A stretch of DNA of 64,000 nucleotides from NCBI RefSeq assembly GCF_963975345.1, contig NZ_CAXBGE010000003.1, positions 248,001 through 312,000 of the forward strand, given 5' to 3'. Below, in pieces: positions 7,619 through 15,504 of this stretch; positions within the stretch are counted from its first letter, which is position 1, and each line of letters starts with the position of its first letter. Below the pieces are notes generated by a model. It saw only the letters and a program-made list of their open reading frames with translations, had not been told where the DNA came from and made no database searches. Made by a program: the position numbers and the translations under genes. The stretch comes from Maricaulis sp963975345. GTDB lineage: Bacteria > Pseudomonadota > Alphaproteobacteria > Caulobacterales > Maricaulaceae.

Positions 7619-8596
7619 TCAGGCGTCGGCAAGCCAGTCTTCGCTCAGACTCCAGAGCCGCTCGGCGGAGTCGTCGTCGCAGGCGTGCGGGTCAACGCCC
7701 ATAAAGCGGGCCATGGGAGTGTCCGGAATCGTCACGGCCGCGATGTCGGCGTTTTCGCAATAGACGCCGGGTTTGGACATCAATTTCGGTGATGTTGCAG
7801 CCCACAGCGTGGTAGAGGCGCCCTGCTCAGGAGTCTTGAAGCCGGCCTTGGCCAGTTCGGAGGGCTCGCCATCTTCGCCCAACCACCCCAGAGCGATCAT
7901 TTCTTCCTTGGGCAAATGGCGTTGAAGTGGCGTGAAAATCCCGCCCGGGTGCACGGCAAACGCCAGACCGCCGAATTTTTTCAGGCGCCGGGACAGAGCG
8001 TTGGCAAACAGCGCGTTCGCCGTCTTGGCCTGGCCATAGGCCCGCCATTTATCATAGGGCGTGTTTTCAAAATTGATGTCGTCCCAGATGATGTCCGAGA
8101 TCTTGTGCGCGGTGGATGACAAGGCCACCACACGCGCCGCCGGTGTCTTTTCGATCAGAGAAAACAGACCCCGGCACAACGCGAAATGCCCCATATGGCA
8201 AATGCCGAACTGAGATTCCCAACCGGGCCCGACCCGGGATTCCGGACTCGCCATAACGCCGGCATTATTGATCAACAGATCAAGCCGGGGCAGCGTCTCC
8301 TGCATCGACGCAGCGAACTGCCGGACCGATGCCAGGTCTGCCAGATCCATCGGCACCGTTGTGATATCGCCCGAAAGCCCGGCCAAGGCCTCCTTCGCTT
8401 TTGCCTTGGAGCGGACCGGAACAATGATTTTCGCCCCCTTATTGGCCAAGGCCCGCACCGTTTCCAGTCCAATCCCGCTATAACCGCCCGTGACGATGGC
8501 GATTTTTCCAGTCAGATCGATATCCTTCAAGACGTCTGCGGCAGTCGATTTCGCATGAAATCCTGATTGAAGCGGGGCTTGGTCCGAAATTGACAT
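7619..8596 (-). CDS. Short-chain dehydrogenase/reductase
   Basis: A 325-residue SDR of the retinol dehydrogenase/protochlorophyllide reductase-like size class. The Rossmann motif TGGYSGIG is at residues 36-43, NNAG at 110-113, the catalytic Ser in VVALSST near 160, and Tyr187-Lys191 (YGQAK) complete the active site. The start at 8596 is chosen because an in-frame start further upstream (8779) would overlap the end of the neighbouring gene and add a low-complexity basic extension. NADP(H) preference is likely from the basic VRSKAK region after strand 2, but this is inferred. The substrate is unknown. It reads in the same direction as the upstream transglutaminase-like gene, 130 bases away. Confidence 0.88.
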   Translation of the reverse strand: MSISDQAPLQSGFHAKSTAADVLKDIDLTGKIAIVTGGYSGIGLETVRALANKGAKIIVPVRSKAKAKEALAGLSGDITTVPMDLADLASVRQFAASMQETLPRLDLLINNAGVMASPESRVGPGWESQFGICHMGHFALCRGLFSLIEKTPAARVVALSSTAHKISDIIWDDINFENTPYDKWRAYGQAKTANALFANALSRRLKKFGGLAFAVHPGGIFTPLQRHLPKEEMIALGWLGEDGEPSELAKAGFKTPEQGASTTLWAATSPKLMSKPGVYCENADIAAVTIPDTPMARFMGVDPHACDDDSAERLWSLSEDWLADA

Positions 8597-8726
8597 GGTC
8601 TTCCTTTTCAAGGCTCGGCGCATTGGGGCGATTGGCATGTCGCCCGCCCATCGACACTGCACCCTGCGCTTACTCGATGGAAGGGCTGACCGCGCCAAGA
8701 CCGGAGCTGGTGACGGTGCTGGAGTG

Positions 8727-10772
8727 CTACGGCTCTTGCCCGCTCGAACGTACCGACCATTGACTGAGGCGCCGGACATGAGCCGCGTCAGCCACCAGTC
8801 TGGCGCCGGTCACCGGATCGACGTCCGGCGCGTGCACTATTTGCCGATAGCGAATCCAGAGCGTCGCGCCGTCACGTTCAGATTGGACAGAGTAGTGATA
8901 GGCAGCCTCATCAATTGTCCGGTCCGGCATCGTGGCGGCCCAATTGTTCCGGGAATCCGGCAGCACCAGTTCAATGCTGGCTTCCTCATTAACCGGAAAC
9001 CCGAGCCCAAGCGGATAGACCCGGTCGCGCTCGGCTCCCGAATTGACGACATTGCTCAGAAAGGCCGAACCCCTGAGTTCGCGCGTTACGCCGTCCTCAT
9101 TCAAGCTGAGCGCGTCGGGCAAGCGGAACCGCAATCGCAACACCATGACATTGACATCACGGTCGTCTTCGACGGACGCCGCCTCAAGCAGCTCAACCGA
9201 GCCGTAGATGCGATTATAGTGCTCAAGGAGCACATTCTCGATCTCGCCGCGACCTGAGCGGGCCTGACGGACGCGCATCCTGTCAGCACCCCGCCCATGC
9301 CCGGTCATCACAAGATCTACGATGGCGCTGCCATCATCAGCAGACAGGTCGAAGCGTTCCTGCGTGCTCGCAAACGGGGCAGCCTCGGGAATCTCCGGCA
9401 TCCGCACCAGACCTTCGCCCTGACCGCTAATCGGCAGGGCAAAGCCCAGCGAACTTTCGGCCAGCGTATCGAGGTCGCCGCCCTGCTCGGAGACCGTTCC
9501 ATCAAGCCAGTAGCTCCGGTCGCCGAGATGGGCCCGGACAATAACGTGGTTGAAGGCAAGCTGGTTCGGTTGTCGGTCTGACAACCCGCGACCCAGCGAC
9601 GTGTTGACCAGCGCCGCCTCGGCCTCAATGCCCAACTCGTCCAGAATGGACAGCAAAAGGAGCGTTTTGGCTTTGCAGTCGCCATAGCGGCGTTCGAGCG
9701 TTTGATCCGGCAGGGCAGGGATATAACCGTCAGCTCCGAATGAGGTTGCCAGATAGCGCACATCATCCTGCACGAAGCGGAGTGCCGCCACGAGGCGGGC
9801 ACCATCGCTGGCATGCGCCGCGCGGATTTGGTCCGCGACTTCAATCACCCCCGCGCTGCGCTGGGGGCGGTAGAAAGGCTCCGACCAAGCTGCAACATCG
9901 CGCCAATCTGCGAAACTGGTCAGTGCGAGCTGCGGGCTTTGCCGGACCCAGGCCGGGGCACCGGTTTCCGCTTCAATCGCATCCAACGCGGCCGGGCCAA
10001 AACTGTAGGATACGGCGCTCGCCGTCCGGTCAATCTCAACCGGGACTTCAGTCTCCGGTCCCGTGAGCGTCATTTGCACCGGGTCCGACGAGGGCCAGCC
10101 TGATCGAAAATAATAGCGTTCTACCGGGACGCCAAAGCCGAGCACTTGGGAAGTGGTGTCATAATGCCCAAGAGCCGGATTCCGGCCAATCCGCGAATAC
10201 GAAAAGTCGACGACATCCCCGACACGCACGTCGTCGATCCGGACCATGGCCGTCATCCGTCCGTCAAACATCTGGCGCGCCAGCCGTGTCTCCCGTCGGG
10301 CGAATTCAATCGTCGTACTGTCGCGCTTGTCGATAGCCTCGCCATCCCGATACACAGTGAAGCCGTGAAAGATGAGCGTCTCAAAACTCGGATCATAAGT
10401 AACGGTGGTATTGGCGACGCTGCTCACTCCGCTGGTGGTCATCGCCTGTGACACTATGCGATCATACCAGGTCCGCCCGTTCTCCTGGGCATCATGCTCG
10501 CGATGCACGAGGATGTAGCGCACACCGTTTTGGGGTTCGAATTGGTATTCACTCGGATCAGGTGGATTGATCTCGCGGATGAAGGCTGGCTCCGGGCCGA
10601 ATTGAGCCTCCAACGGCAGGGCCGAGGCAGTCTCAATTTCAGCTGGCTCCGCTGTACCGACACGCCCTGTCTCTCCGCCTTGCGCCTGCCAGGCGATCCA
10701 CACCCACGGCGCGACAATCAGCGCCAGAATCACACTACGCCGCAACCAAACCCCAACACCACGCATCAACAA
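8727..10772 (-). CDS. DUF3857 / transglutaminase-like protein
   Basis: A 681-residue protein with one N-terminal membrane anchor (residues about 10-30), after which the protein should lie in the periplasm. Residues about 70-250 match the DUF3857 beta-rich domain (YILVHREHDAQENGR...VANTTVTYDPSF region). Residues about 330-430 form a transglutaminase-like cysteine domain with the triad Cys366 (RRYGDCKAKT), His409 (AFNHVIV) and Asp424 (YWLDGT). The remaining C-terminus is beta-rich. Proteins of this build are common in Proteobacteria and Bacteroidetes, but the reaction they catalyse in the envelope is not established. No obvious operon partner exists apart from the SDR downstream. Confidence 0.85.
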   Translation of the reverse strand: MLMRGVGVWLRRSVILALIVAPWVWIAWQAQGGETGRVGTAEPAEIETASALPLEAQFGPEPAFIREINPPDPSEYQFEPQNGVRYILVHREHDAQENGRTWYDRIVSQAMTTSGVSSVANTTVTYDPSFETLIFHGFTVYRDGEAIDKRDSTTIEFARRETRLARQMFDGRMTAMVRIDDVRVGDVVDFSYSRIGRNPALGHYDTTSQVLGFGVPVERYYFRSGWPSSDPVQMTLTGPETEVPVEIDRTASAVSYSFGPAALDAIEAETGAPAWVRQSPQLALTSFADWRDVAAWSEPFYRPQRSAGVIEVADQIRAAHASDGARLVAALRFVQDDVRYLATSFGADGYIPALPDQTLERRYGDCKAKTLLLLSILDELGIEAEAALVNTSLGRGLSDRQPNQLAFNHVIVRAHLGDRSYWLDGTVSEQGGDLDTLAESSLGFALPISGQGEGLVRMPEIPEAAPFASTQERFDLSADDGSAIVDLVMTGHGRGADRMRVRQARSGRGEIENVLLEHYNRIYGSVELLEAASVEDDRDVNVMVLRLRFRLPDALSLNEDGVTRELRGSAFLSNVVNSGAERDRVYPLGLGFPVNEEASIELVLPDSRNNWAATMPDRTIDEAAYHYSVQSERDGATLWIRYRQIVHAPDVDPVTGARLVADAAHVRRLSQWSVRSSGQEP

Positions 10773-10886
10773 GTCCCCCCCATCCGCGAGGACACCACCT
10801 TAACGCGCGTGGATCGGGAGTAAACTCTTTAAGGGCCGTTCGAGATCCCGCGACGGTCCCCGCGGTCGCCATTATGACATTCCGCC

Positions 10887-11846
10887 CTAGGCGTCTTCGC
10901 GATGATAGGTCAGTGACAGGAAGACGTCTTCCAGATCGGCTTCCTCGGTGCGCAGATCGGCGATATGGGCGCCGGACGCATGGTAGCGCTCGATCACTTC
11001 GGCGACCGAGACAGCGCCAAAATGATAGGAGATCGCCAGCGATCCATCGGGCCGGATTTCTGCATCAAGTCCATCGAGCGAAGCGGGCACGGCGGTCAGG
11101 GCCTCGCCGGGTGTGATCACCAGCGTCTTGCGGTCCATCCGCTTGAGCAGGGTTTCCTTGGGCTCGCAGGCGATCACCTTGCCATGATCGATGATGGCGA
11201 TCTCGTCGCACAATTCCTGGGCTTCTTCGAGATAGTGCGTGGTCAGCACAATGGTGGTGCCATTGGCGTGCAGCTCGCGCACATAATCCCAAAGCTGGCG
11301 GCGCAATTCGATATCGACGCCCGCGGTCGGCTCGTCGAGCACCAGAACCGGCGGCGTGTGCACCATCGCCTTGGCGACCAGCAGGCGGCGCTTCATGCCA
11401 CCGGATAATTGCCGCACGTAGGCGTCGCGCTTGTCGGTCAGACCCAGCACTTCGAGCAATTCATCGGTGCGGCGCTCCTTCTTCGGTACACCATAAAAGC
11501 CCGCCATCAATTCGAGCGTCTCATAAGGGGTGAAGAAGACGTCGGCGCTGATTTCCTGCGGCACAACACCGATCGCAGCCCGCGCGGCGCGGCTGTCCTG
11601 GTCGATATCAACGCCCCAGGTGCGCGCTGTGCCGCTGGTCTTGTTGGTCAGGCCGGCAAAGATATTGATGAAGGTCGACTTGCCAGCACCATTCGGCCCC
11701 AGCAGTCCAAAAAAGGAGCCGCGCTTGACCTTGAGGTCGATCCCCTTGAGCGCTTCCTTGTCGGCGGTCTTGCCGCCGCCATGATAGGTTTTGCGCAAAT
11801 CGACCGCTTCAAGCGCGTATTCTGGCAGTTTTTTTGTGTCGGACAT
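10887..11846 (-). CDS. ABC transporter ATP-binding protein (ABC-2 type)
   Basis: A 319-residue ATPase with the complete set of motifs: Walker A GPNGAGKST near residue 50, Q-loop VVPQEIS, signature LSGGMKRRL, Walker B VLVLDEPTAGVD and the H-loop in VLTTHYLEEA. The extra C-terminal 80 residues after the ATPase core are typical of DrrA/CcmA-like ATPases that pair with ABC-2 permeases in exporters. No permease gene lies next to it on either side, so the partner must be encoded elsewhere or be missing. Its 5' end faces the divergent zinc-finger protein gene 78 bases away. Confidence 0.92.
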   Translation of the reverse strand: MSDTKKLPEYALEAVDLRKTYHGGGKTADKEALKGIDLKVKRGSFFGLLGPNGAGKSTFINIFAGLTNKTSGTARTWGVDIDQDSRAARAAIGVVPQEISADVFFTPYETLELMAGFYGVPKKERRTDELLEVLGLTDKRDAYVRQLSGGMKRRLLVAKAMVHTPPVLVLDEPTAGVDIELRRQLWDYVRELHANGTTIVLTTHYLEEAQELCDEIAIIDHGKVIACEPKETLLKRMDRKTLVITPGEALTAVPASLDGLDAEIRPDGSLAISYHFGAVSVAEVIERYHASGAHIADLRTEEADLEDVFLSLTYHREDA

Positions 11847-11924
11847 GTCGCCTCGGAATTGACGGCCAAGTTAGGAAGGCCATAACTAGGCATCCTCCAA
11901 CCCGCTGTCCATGAGGGCTGATGC

Positions 11925-12122
11925 ATGGCCGACGCCGCAAATACAATTCCACCCTCCGAAATCATCCCGGTCACCGGCCACCGCATTGCCTGTGATGGCG
12001 GTGGCGGCGCGCTCGGTCATCCACGGGTTTTCCTCGAAATGGGCCAAGACGATTTCGTCGAATGCCCCTATTGTGACCGCCGCTTCGTCAAGGCGGGCTC
12101 GGCACAAGACCCGAAAGCCTGA
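11925..12122 (+). CDS. Small zf-CHCC zinc-finger protein
   Basis: A 65-residue protein with the arrangement Cys-X8-His-X14-Cys-X2-Cys (CDGGGGALGHPRV ... VECPYCDRRFV), which is the zf-CHCC domain shared with the mitochondrial complex I accessory subunit NDUFS6. In Alphaproteobacteria such small proteins are usual and are thought to bind zinc; a link to complex I assembly is known for the mitochondrial relative and is only an inference here. It is divergent from the ABC ATPase gene and is followed 48 bases later by a transporter gene on the same strand. Confidence 0.88.
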   Translation: MADAANTIPPSEIIPVTGHRIACDGGGGALGHPRVFLEMGQDDFVECPYCDRRFVKAGSAQDPKA

Positions 12123-12170
12123 TCATCCACTCACGCAGAGCTGAGACGTAACCGTCTGGGGAGGCGCTGC

Positions 12171-13706
12171 ATGGCCATGATGTCGAGCCGGAAGACCGGT
12201 CTGATCACCGGGATTGTGCTGGCGATTGGCCTGCAATTCATGCCCGTTCCCGACGGCCTCAGCCGCGAAGCCTGGCTACTGGCCTCGCTGGGACTGATGA
12301 TGGCCGCCTGGTGGGCAACCGAAGCGATTCCAATCGCCGCCACCGCGCTGATCCCGATTGCCATTTTCCCACTGCTCAACATCACCACGACCGGCGGTGC
12401 CACAGCACCCTATGCCAGCCCGATCGTGATGCTGCTGCTGGGCGGTTTCATCGTCGCGCTCTCCATCGAGAAATGGAATCTCCACACCCGGATCGCACTG
12501 AATATCGTCGCCAAATTCGGCGGTCATCCGGCAGCCCTGATCGGCGGCTTCATGCTCGCCTCGGCCCTGCTCTCAATGTGGATTTCCAACACCGCCACCA
12601 CTTTGATGATGATCCCGATTGCCCTGCGCGTGGCGCAGGAGGTCGAGCATGAGGGTGTCACCTCGAAATATTTCGCGCCGGCGCTGGCGCTTGGTGTTGC
12701 CTATGCGGCTTCGATTGGCGGCATGGGGACGCCGGTAGGCAGCCCGACCAATCTCATCGCCGTCGGCTATCTGCGCAATGAATTCGGTCACACGCTCGAT
12801 TTCGCGAGCTGGATGGGCATGGGCCTGCCCGCCGTGCTGCTGATGATTCCGGTCGGCTGGTTCGTGCTGACGCGGCTGAGCTTCAATCTCAAGGGCGCCG
12901 GGGAGAGCACAGCTGCCGAAGCCATGGTCGAGCGCGAGCTAGCCGGGCTGGGCAAAATGACTGCACCGGAGATCCGCGTTGCCGCCCTGTTCGGCACCGT
13001 CGCCCTGTTATGGATGGGCCGCTCCTTGCCGGCGGAACTCCTCACCTGGACGCCTTTCTTCTCAGGCGAAGGATGGAATTGGGGCTGGAATCCCCTGCTC
13101 GCCTGGCTGACCGGCACGCTCGACATCCCGGTATCGATCCAGATGACCGACACCCAGATCGCCGTGATGGGCGCACTGGCGACCTTCCTGGTCCCGGCCG
13201 GCAAGACCGGCGAGGCACGCGGCGAAGCGCTGATGAATTGGGACGGGCTCGCCCGCCTGCCCTGGAATGTGGTGATCCTGTTCGGCGGCGGTCTCTCGCT
13301 GGCGGCAGCCCTGTCTTCGACAGGTCTGGCCGACTGGCTGGGCGGGCAATTGACCTTCCTCGCCGACTGGCCAACGCCGCTCCTGATCCTGATCGTCGTC
13401 GCCACCGTCGTTTTCCTGACCGAGCTGACCAGTAATGTCGCCACCACAACAGCCTTCCTGCCCGTGCTCGGCGTCCTCGCCATCAGCGCCGGCGTCGCTC
13501 CGGAACAACTCGTCCTGCCCGTTGCGATAGCCGCCTCAACCGCCTTCATGCTCCCCGTCGCGACAGCGCCGAACGCCATCGTCTACGCCTCCGGCGCCGT
13601 CACCCAAGGCCAGATGATCAAGGCCGGCTTCAAGCTCAACCTGTTCGCGATTGTGATCATTACGGTGATCGGGATCGTGGCGGGACAGTTGGGGTTTGGG
13701 GGTTAA
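12171..13706 (+). CDS. DASS/SLC13-family anion:sodium symporter
   Basis: A 511-residue membrane protein with about 11-12 hydrophobic segments. Two inverted repeats each carry the DASS substrate and sodium motif: MWISNTATT in the first half (near residue 135) and ELTSNVATT in the second (near 420). The conserved GTPVGSPTNLIA stretch follows the first. These transporters import di- or tricarboxylates or sulfate with sodium; the substrate cannot be assigned. The start is the first ATG because GGAGG lies 6 bases before it. The stop overlaps the end of the convergent parE gene by four bases. Confidence 0.92.
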   Translation: MAMMSSRKTGLITGIVLAIGLQFMPVPDGLSREAWLLASLGLMMAAWWATEAIPIAATALIPIAIFPLLNITTTGGATAPYASPIVMLLLGGFIVALSIEKWNLHTRIALNIVAKFGGHPAALIGGFMLASALLSMWISNTATTLMMIPIALRVAQEVEHEGVTSKYFAPALALGVAYAASIGGMGTPVGSPTNLIAVGYLRNEFGHTLDFASWMGMGLPAVLLMIPVGWFVLTRLSFNLKGAGESTAAEAMVERELAGLGKMTAPEIRVAALFGTVALLWMGRSLPAELLTWTPFFSGEGWNWGWNPLLAWLTGTLDIPVSIQMTDTQIAVMGALATFLVPAGKTGEARGEALMNWDGLARLPWNVVILFGGGLSLAAALSSTGLADWLGGQLTFLADWPTPLLILIVVATVVFLTELTSNVATTTAFLPVLGVLAISAGVAPEQLVLPVAIAASTAFMLPVATAPNAIVYASGAVTQGQMIKAGFKLNLFAIVIITVIGIVAGQLGFGG

Positions 13707-13987
13707 TCGGGGTCTGGGAAGAGACGGTTTCCCTGCAGGATGCGCTCGATGCGCAAGGCACCATCGGCAACACGATAGAAGATCAGATATCGCCCGTGCG
13801 GCTGGCCACGTATCCCCTCGCCGAGGTCGGGCCGAAGGGGAGCCGCTTCAGGGAAGACCGACAGTCGGGCGCAAGCGCTCCGAAGTTCCGCGATAAAACT
13901 CATAGCTCTCAACGGATTGTCGAGCGCGATGTAGTCGCCGATTTCCTCGAGGTCCACCTCGGCCCTATCCGAGAAAACCAGTCTCAC
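13703..13987 (-). CDS. parE: ParE-type toxin of a type II TA module
   Basis: A 94-residue RelE/ParE-fold protein: N-terminal strand and helices with VDLEEIGDYIALDNPLRA, the LFPEA-like loop (LSVFPEAAPLRP), and the C-terminal strands YLIFYRVADGALRIERIL. ParE toxins poison DNA gyrase, RelE toxins cut mRNA; the lack of the RelE catalytic basic cluster and the GRYLIFYRV pattern favour ParE, but this is not certain. The gene is downstream of, and overlaps by four bases (ATGA), the antitoxin gene, the usual order for ParDE. Confidence 0.87.
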   Translation of the reverse strand: MRLVFSDRAEVDLEEIGDYIALDNPLRAMSFIAELRSACARLSVFPEAAPLRPDLGEGIRGQPHGRYLIFYRVADGALRIERILQGNRLFPDPD

Positions 13988-14253
13988 AGCAAACCCTGAT
14001 CCTTCGCCATTTGCTCATACTTGGCCGTAAGCCGGTCAAACACCTCCTCAGCCGGTATCCCCGGCCCGCTTTCCGCGCCCAGCCTGACCGCCTCACGCAA
14101 TTCCTCCAGCTCGGAGAGAAATTTCGTCTCGCGTTCCTCAACCATGCGCAGCCCGTCGCGCAGGATTTCGCTCTTGGAATTATAGCGCCCCGACTGGATC
14201 AACTCGGTCATCATCGCCTCGAAACGCGGACCAAGGGCATAGCTGCTGGGCAT
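13984..14253 (-). CDS. parD: ParD-type ribbon-helix-helix antitoxin
   Basis: An 89-residue protein. Its N-terminal half has the pattern of a ribbon-helix-helix DNA-binding dimer (MMTELIQSGRYNSKSEILRDGLR), and the C-terminal half is a charged helix that should wrap the toxin. It precedes and overlaps the toxin gene, so it is made first and represses the operon, with the toxin as co-repressor (known for the family). A GGAGAG ribosome binding site is well spaced before the ATG. The next gene in either direction is unrelated, so this is a self-contained module. Confidence 0.88.
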   Translation of the reverse strand: MPSSYALGPRFEAMMTELIQSGRYNSKSEILRDGLRMVEERETKFLSELEELREAVRLGAESGPGIPAEEVFDRLTAKYEQMAKDQGLL

Positions 14254-14347
14254 GAGACTCTCTCCATCGCAAGAGCGGATGGATAATTATTATCACACGT
14301 GGCGCCCGGGGACACAATTTTTCGGGTGTCCCTCCAGGAATTTCCCG

Positions 14348-15358
14348 TCAGAACGGCGACCCGGCCGTCCCGCCTGGAACGCACGCCAGACGAGGCGGCA
14401 CACCGTATTCGGCATACTCGCGGCTGGCGGCCGTCGCGGTCGACGGGTTGGTGCCGCTATCCTGTAGACAGGCATCCACCGCCTCTTCCCGCTGGCCGAG
14501 CATGCCGAGCGCACGGCATTCCCACTGGCCCGACGTGGAGATGGTCGACATCCACGGCGCCCCGTCAGCTCCCAAAACATCATCGATATTTTCCCGGAAA
14601 GGCTCGGCGCGAAGCTGGTCCACCAGTTCAGTCAGGGTGGCGTCCGCCCGGTCACATTCGCCGAGCATGGCCTGCGCCTGCGCTTCGGAGACTTGCCGCG
14701 AGGCGGCGCATTCCCGCACTTCGAGACAATAGGCGGGGGCCGGTTCTCGCAGCCAATCCAGCACGGCATCGGGTCGCTGCGCCGCGAGATAGATGTAGAG
14801 TTTCAGCTCATCCAGACGCCGCTTGGCCGAGCCCGACCAACGAATGGTGTCGAGATTTTCAACGACCGCAATGGCCTCGACGTTGCGGCCACGGCTCACA
14901 AGCATCGACAGGTAGACGGAGACCGCCAGATCAGGTTGCGCCAGACGCGGCGCCTGCCGGCCAGTGACCAGTTCGGTGAGCTCGCGCGCCGCGTCGAGAT
15001 CATTCGCCTGCACGAAGACATAGCTGGCCTCGCTCACCGTGTTGTCGGTCGGCGCACGCAGCACGGTCTCTCGCATCAAATCCGCAGCCGGGCCGAAGAA
15101 GCCCAGATCACGCCAGGCCCGGGCGCGCGTCTGCTGGCCGGAGAACAGAAGATCCGGATCGGAGGTTTTTGATCGCGCCCAGTAGGACAGGCCCAGTGCG
15201 ATCACTGGTGCCTCGCCCCAGCGGGCAGCACGCTCCGTCAATTCCAGGGCTGAGGGTGTGAAGCCACTCGAGCCCGTCGCGTGCAAAGCCGTGTCGGCGG
15301 CAATGAAGGCGGCCAACGCCACCGCCACGGCAATGGCGCCTCGTATCCAGACCCGCAT
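14348..15358 (-). CDS. Membrane-anchored TPR-like protein of unknown function
   Basis: About 336 residues from the ATG at 15358, chosen because a signal anchor follows at once (VWIRGAIAVAVALAAFIAADT); the frame is open further upstream but that part is arginine-rich and unlike protein. After the anchor, helix pairs with spacing near 34 residues (LGFFGPAADLMRETVLRAP, NDLDAARELTELVTG, GRNVEAIAVVENL) suggest degenerate tetratricopeptide repeats facing the periplasm. Cysteines appear in the C-terminal third (CLEVRECAAS, GECDRAD, WECRALG, DACLQDS), possibly forming disulfides. I cannot assign a role. It is divergent from polA, 146 bases away. Confidence 0.6.
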   Translation of the reverse strand: MRVWIRGAIAVAVALAAFIAADTALHATGSSGFTPSALELTERAARWGEAPVIALGLSYWARSKTSDPDLLFSGQQTRARAWRDLGFFGPAADLMRETVLRAPTDNTVSEASYVFVQANDLDAARELTELVTGRQAPRLAQPDLAVSVYLSMLVSRGRNVEAIAVVENLDTIRWSGSAKRRLDELKLYIYLAAQRPDAVLDWLREPAPAYCLEVRECAASRQVSEAQAQAMLGECDRADATLTELVDQLRAEPFRENIDDVLGADGAPWMSTISTSGQWECRALGMLGQREEAVDACLQDSGTNPSTATAASREYAEYGVPPRLACVPGGTAGSPF

Positions 15359-15504
15359 AACCACTCCGCTACCCGTAAAGATTGCGCGATCAAATCCCAA
15401 CGTCGAGAGTTTGACAAGCAAGAGCGCCCTCCGCCGCAACTCCCCCATGACCTGCGCCCCGCGCCGCGCTAGTCTGCGCCAACGCGAATCCCGAGGACTT
15501 TCCC

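Noticed and set aside
8597..8779. Longer N-terminus of the SDR
   Set aside because: The extension is Arg/Ser/Pro-rich, overlaps the end of the upstream gene, and makes the protein longer than its relatives.
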